DNA of 7,980 bases, from positions 1-7,980 of the forward strand of contig JAESSU010000548.1 of assembly GCA_016763955.1 (NCBI GenBank). Reading direction: 5' to 3'. Below are positions 5,760 through 7,980 of the stretch, piece by piece. The notes beneath the pieces are model-generated. The model saw only the letters and a program-made list of their open reading frames with translations. It had not been told where the DNA came from and ran no database searches. Positions within the stretch are counted from its first letter, which is position 1, and every line of letters starts with the position of its first letter. A program made the translations under genes and the position numbers. This DNA is from Phycisphaeraceae bacterium. GTDB taxonomy: Bacteria > Planctomycetota > Phycisphaerae > Phycisphaerales > Phycisphaeraceae.

Positions 5760-7502
5760 ATGCAGATCAAAAAAGGTATCGCAGTTTCTCCGGGTGTGGC
5801 GATCAGTCGAGCGGTGGTCATTGACGCTGAGGATGTTGCGATCCCTCGTCGTGCGATTGCTTCCACTGCTGTGACACGTGAGCTTGTACGGCTTGATGAG
5901 TCGTTGGAAGAATCGCAGCAGGATATTAAAAATCTGCGTGAGCAGGCTGTTGCGACAGTCGGTGAAGACCTGGCTAAAATTTTCGATGCTCATTTGGCGA
6001 TGCTTATGGATCGTCCGACGGTTGCACAGATTAAACATTCGATTGAAACGGAACTGGTCACTGCTGAATACGCAGTGTATTCGGTGATGCGACGATTGGC
6101 ACAGATGTTTTCCGGCCAAGAAAATCGTTATCTCCGTGAACGTGCCAATGATATATGGGACTTGGAACGTCGCATTCTTGGACATCTGATTGGACATTCG
6201 CAGCAAGAGCTTGCGCATCTTGAATCCGAATGCATTCTCATTGCTCATGATCTGACACCGAGTCAGACGGCATCACTGGATAAAAATAAGATCAAAGGCA
6301 TTGCCACCGATGCGGGGGGACGCACGAGCCATACGGCGATTCTCGCACATGCTCTGGGCATTCCTGCTGTGGTCGGTTTAGAAGATATCACCAGCTCAGT
6401 GAACAATGGTGATTCGATCATCCTTGATGGAAATCGCGGACAAGCAGTCATTGATCCTAATGCGGAACAATTGCTCACGTTCCGTGAATATAAGCGACGT
6501 GCAACGGCCTTTGAAAGTTCGTTAGATGAACTTCGACAACTCCCCGCTCAGACGACTGATGGCACATCGATTGCACTTCAAGCAAACATCGAATTCCCCG
6601 ATGAAATCGAACCTGCATTAGGTAAAGGTGCTACCGGCATTGGACTTTATCGCACGGAATTTTTGTTCCTTGCATCAGAAGTTGAACCGACTGAAGAAAA
6701 GCAGTACGAGTCCTATCGTGCAGCAGTTGAAGCGTGTAACGGCCTTCCATTGACGATCCGGACACTGGACCTTGGTGCGGATAAAGTATGGCTTGATGGT
6801 TACACCGACCATGCTGAACGCAATCCGTTTTTGGGATGCCGCTCCATTCGATTGTGTTTGCAACACCTGCCTTTATTTACGACACAGCTTCGCGCGATTC
6901 TCCGAGCGAGTGTTCATGGCCCGATCAGGATCATGTTCCCACTAATCAGTAACCTGATGGAACTGCGACAAGCGAAAATGATTCTCGCGGATGTGATGGA
7001 AGACCTCGAAGAACAGGACATCGCTTTTGCTGAAGGTATCCCCGTGGGCATGATGGTCGAAGTTCCCTCTGCTGCAATTCAGGCATCAGTCTTTGCACAG
7101 GAAGCGGACTTCTTCTCCATTGGCACCAACGACCTGATCCAATACACCGTGGCAGTTGACCGGGGTAATGAACGAATTGCCAATCTTTATTCAGCGGCTC
7201 ACCCTGCGGTGATTAGCTTGGTGCGTGATGTGGTTCGTGCGGGTAAACGTGCGAAAATTGATGTGTCACTTTGCGGTGAAATGGGTGGCGAGCCGGAGTA
7301 CACGATGCTGCTACTAGGCTTGGGTTTGCGAAAGCTTTCCATTACCCCGCCTGCGATTCCGGAAGTTAAGCAGATCATTCGCAACGTCACAATTGATCGT
7401 TGCAAACGAGTGATGCGCAAGGTGGCTACATTTGAGACCGAACATCAGGTTCTACACTATCTACGTGCAGAGATGCGTCGTGTCTTGCCTGATGCACGAT
7501 GA
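5760..7502 (+). CDS. ptsI: Phosphoenolpyruvate-protein phosphotransferase, Enzyme I of the PTS, 580 aa
   Basis: Cytosolic Enzyme I takes phosphate from PEP onto its own histidine and passes it to HPr, the first step of the sugar phosphotransferase system or of its regulatory branch. The N-terminal HPr-binding part (about 1-145) starts with KKGIAVSPGVAI. The phosphohistidine domain contains TDAGGRTSHTAILAHALGIPAVVG with the active-site His191. The C-terminal PEP-binding barrel (about 255-545) has GIGLYRTEFLFL (Arg298), RTLDLGADK (Arg335), NPFLGCRSIR, MVEVPSAA (Glu434), FFSIGTNDLIQYTVAVDRGN (Asn457, Asp458) and CGEMGG with the catalytic Cys505. Length matches E. coli Enzyme I (575 aa), and no GAF or fused PTS domain is present, which argues against the PtsP (nitrogen PTS) form. 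All key residues are intact. HPr and EII genes are not in the window, so whether it serves sugar uptake or only regulation is open. Its neighbour upstream is metK, an unexpected partner. Confidence 0.97.
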   Translation: MQIKKGIAVSPGVAISRAVVIDAEDVAIPRRAIASTAVTRELVRLDESLEESQQDIKNLREQAVATVGEDLAKIFDAHLAMLMDRPTVAQIKHSIETELVTAEYAVYSVMRRLAQMFSGQENRYLRERANDIWDLERRILGHLIGHSQQELAHLESECILIAHDLTPSQTASLDKNKIKGIATDAGGRTSHTAILAHALGIPAVVGLEDITSSVNNGDSIILDGNRGQAVIDPNAEQLLTFREYKRRATAFESSLDELRQLPAQTTDGTSIALQANIEFPDEIEPALGKGATGIGLYRTEFLFLASEVEPTEEKQYESYRAAVEACNGLPLTIRTLDLGADKVWLDGYTDHAERNPFLGCRSIRLCLQHLPLFTTQLRAILRASVHGPIRIMFPLISNLMELRQAKMILADVMEDLEEQDIAFAEGIPVGMMVEVPSAAIQASVFAQEADFFSIGTNDLIQYTVAVDRGNERIANLYSAAHPAVISLVRDVVRAGKRAKIDVSLCGEMGGEPEYTMLLLGLGLRKLSITPPAIPEVKQIIRNVTIDRCKRVMRKVATFETEHQVLHYLRAEMRRVLPDAR

Positions 7503-7524
7503 ACCGATGGTAAGCGAGACCCTT

Positions 7525-7671
7525 ATACGCATCGCGTTTATTTTGTGCGCGTTGGACGGTTCATAAACCTTTGTCGCATTTACATTCGCTAGGTCAGTCA
7601 CGCACGAGTTTTAATCGTGATGGGTATTAGTTCGTTTTGCTGGACATGGATATAGTGGTGCATTTTAGCTA
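7525..7671. repeat. 147-bp repeat, copy 1
   Basis: This sequence recurs 309 bp further on without gaps. By hand alignment the first 68 positions differ at 17 (75% identical), and the last 79 positions (7593-7671) are identical. It starts 23 bp after the ptsI stop, so it would lie in the ptsI 3' region. It can form small hairpins such as CACGA/TCGTG (7603-7619). I do not recognise the repeat family; no transposase or terminal repeats are visible. Confidence 0.85.
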
Positions 7672-7703
7672 ATACGTCACAGATTACATCTTGCGACGCG
7701 TCA

Positions 7704-7727
7704 GCGACACGCCCCCGGAAGTGTCGC
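7704..7727 (+). other. GC-rich hairpin in the spacer between repeat copies
   Basis: GCGACAC (7704-7710) and GTGTCGC (7721-7727) pair perfectly around a 10-base loop rich in C and G. Without a following U-run it is not a standard terminator, but it is the strongest stem downstream of ptsI and could help end that transcript. Confidence 0.35.
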
Positions 7728-7833
7728 AGCTATTTCCCGTAGCAATGTTAATCGTGATCCAATTACTAATTAGCTGCAATGAACGACTAAGTTGCCAGAA
7801 CCTTTATGGATCACGTCGAGATAGAACGATGTG

Positions 7834-7980
7834 ATACGCATCGCGTCTATTTTGTACGCATCGGACGGGTCATAAGACTTTGTATCGCTTGTGTTGGCGA
7901 TGTCAGTCACGCACGAGTTTTAATCGTGATGGGTATTAGTTCGTTTTGCTGGACATGGATATAGTGGTGCATTTTAGCTA
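7834..7980. repeat. 147-bp repeat, copy 2, continuing to the window edge
   Basis: This is the second copy, offset by exactly 309 bp. Positions 7902-7980 are identical to 7593-7671, and the match is still running at the last base, so the true repeat is longer or part of a tandem array with a 309-bp period. In this copy TACGCATCG also occurs twice 20 bp apart (7835-7843, 7855-7863); in copy 1 the second of these is diverged. Confidence 0.85.

Larger units (their letters stand above)
7503..7980. other. Non-coding region after ptsI, dominated by repeats
   Basis: No protein gene with family character, tRNA or rRNA is seen here. The region consists of the two repeat copies and a 162-bp spacer (7672-7833) that contains the GC-rich hairpin and a further TTAATCGTGAT (7748-7758), which also occurs inside the repeat (7611-7621), suggesting older duplication. 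Confidence 0.6.

Noticed and set aside
7525..7980. CRISPR array or insertion sequence at the right end
   Set aside because: The copies are 147 bp long and 309 bp apart with no short regular repeats, and no transposase frame or terminal inverted repeats are present.

Overview
The window looks like chromosomal DNA from a Planctomycetota bacterium, most likely of the Phycisphaerae type. The main clue is a protein with the prepilin N-terminus FTLIELLVVISIISLLIAIL followed by LPALGKARESAR, a form that is very abundant in that group. A GntR-headed, LacI-type sugar regulator and a secreted beta-helix polysaccharide-type enzyme beside it fit the same group. The assignment rests on recognised sequence style, not on a database search.

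Left half (1-4009), all on the minus strand, reads as one carbohydrate-responsive locus in transcription order. A good promoter (-35 TTGACT, 17-bp spacer, -10 TAAAGT) overlaps a perfect 7-3-7 palindrome and drives a chimeric GntR/LacI transcriptional regulator (start 3954, end 2747), whose frame is broken once near 3295. The regulator's end overlaps by 26 bp the start of a prepilin-type (pseudopilin-like) secreted protein (2772-1933). After a 234-bp gap comes a secreted right-handed beta-helix protein (1698 to beyond the left edge), with 566 residues visible and motifs resembling GH110-type enzymes. The beta-helix gene is much more A/T-rich than the housekeeping genes on the right.

Middle (4010-4460) is a divergent intergenic region between the regulator promoter and metK. 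It has several small dyads and an 8-codon reading frame with a strong ribosome binding site, but no riboswitch or RNA gene that I recognise.

Right half (4461-7502), plus strand, holds two intact housekeeping genes. metK is S-adenosylmethionine synthetase, 401 aa. ptsI is Enzyme I of the PEP-dependent phosphotransferase system, 580 aa, with all catalytic residues. They are 93 bp apart with a 10-bp-stem hairpin between them. HPr and the EII partners of ptsI are not in the window.

Right end (7503-7980) is non-coding as far as I can tell. It contains two copies of a 147-bp sequence exactly 309 bp apart. The last 79 bp of the copies are identical, while the first 68 bp are only 75% identical, and the second copy runs to the window edge. 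I do not recognise this repeat, and it is the least explained structure in the window.
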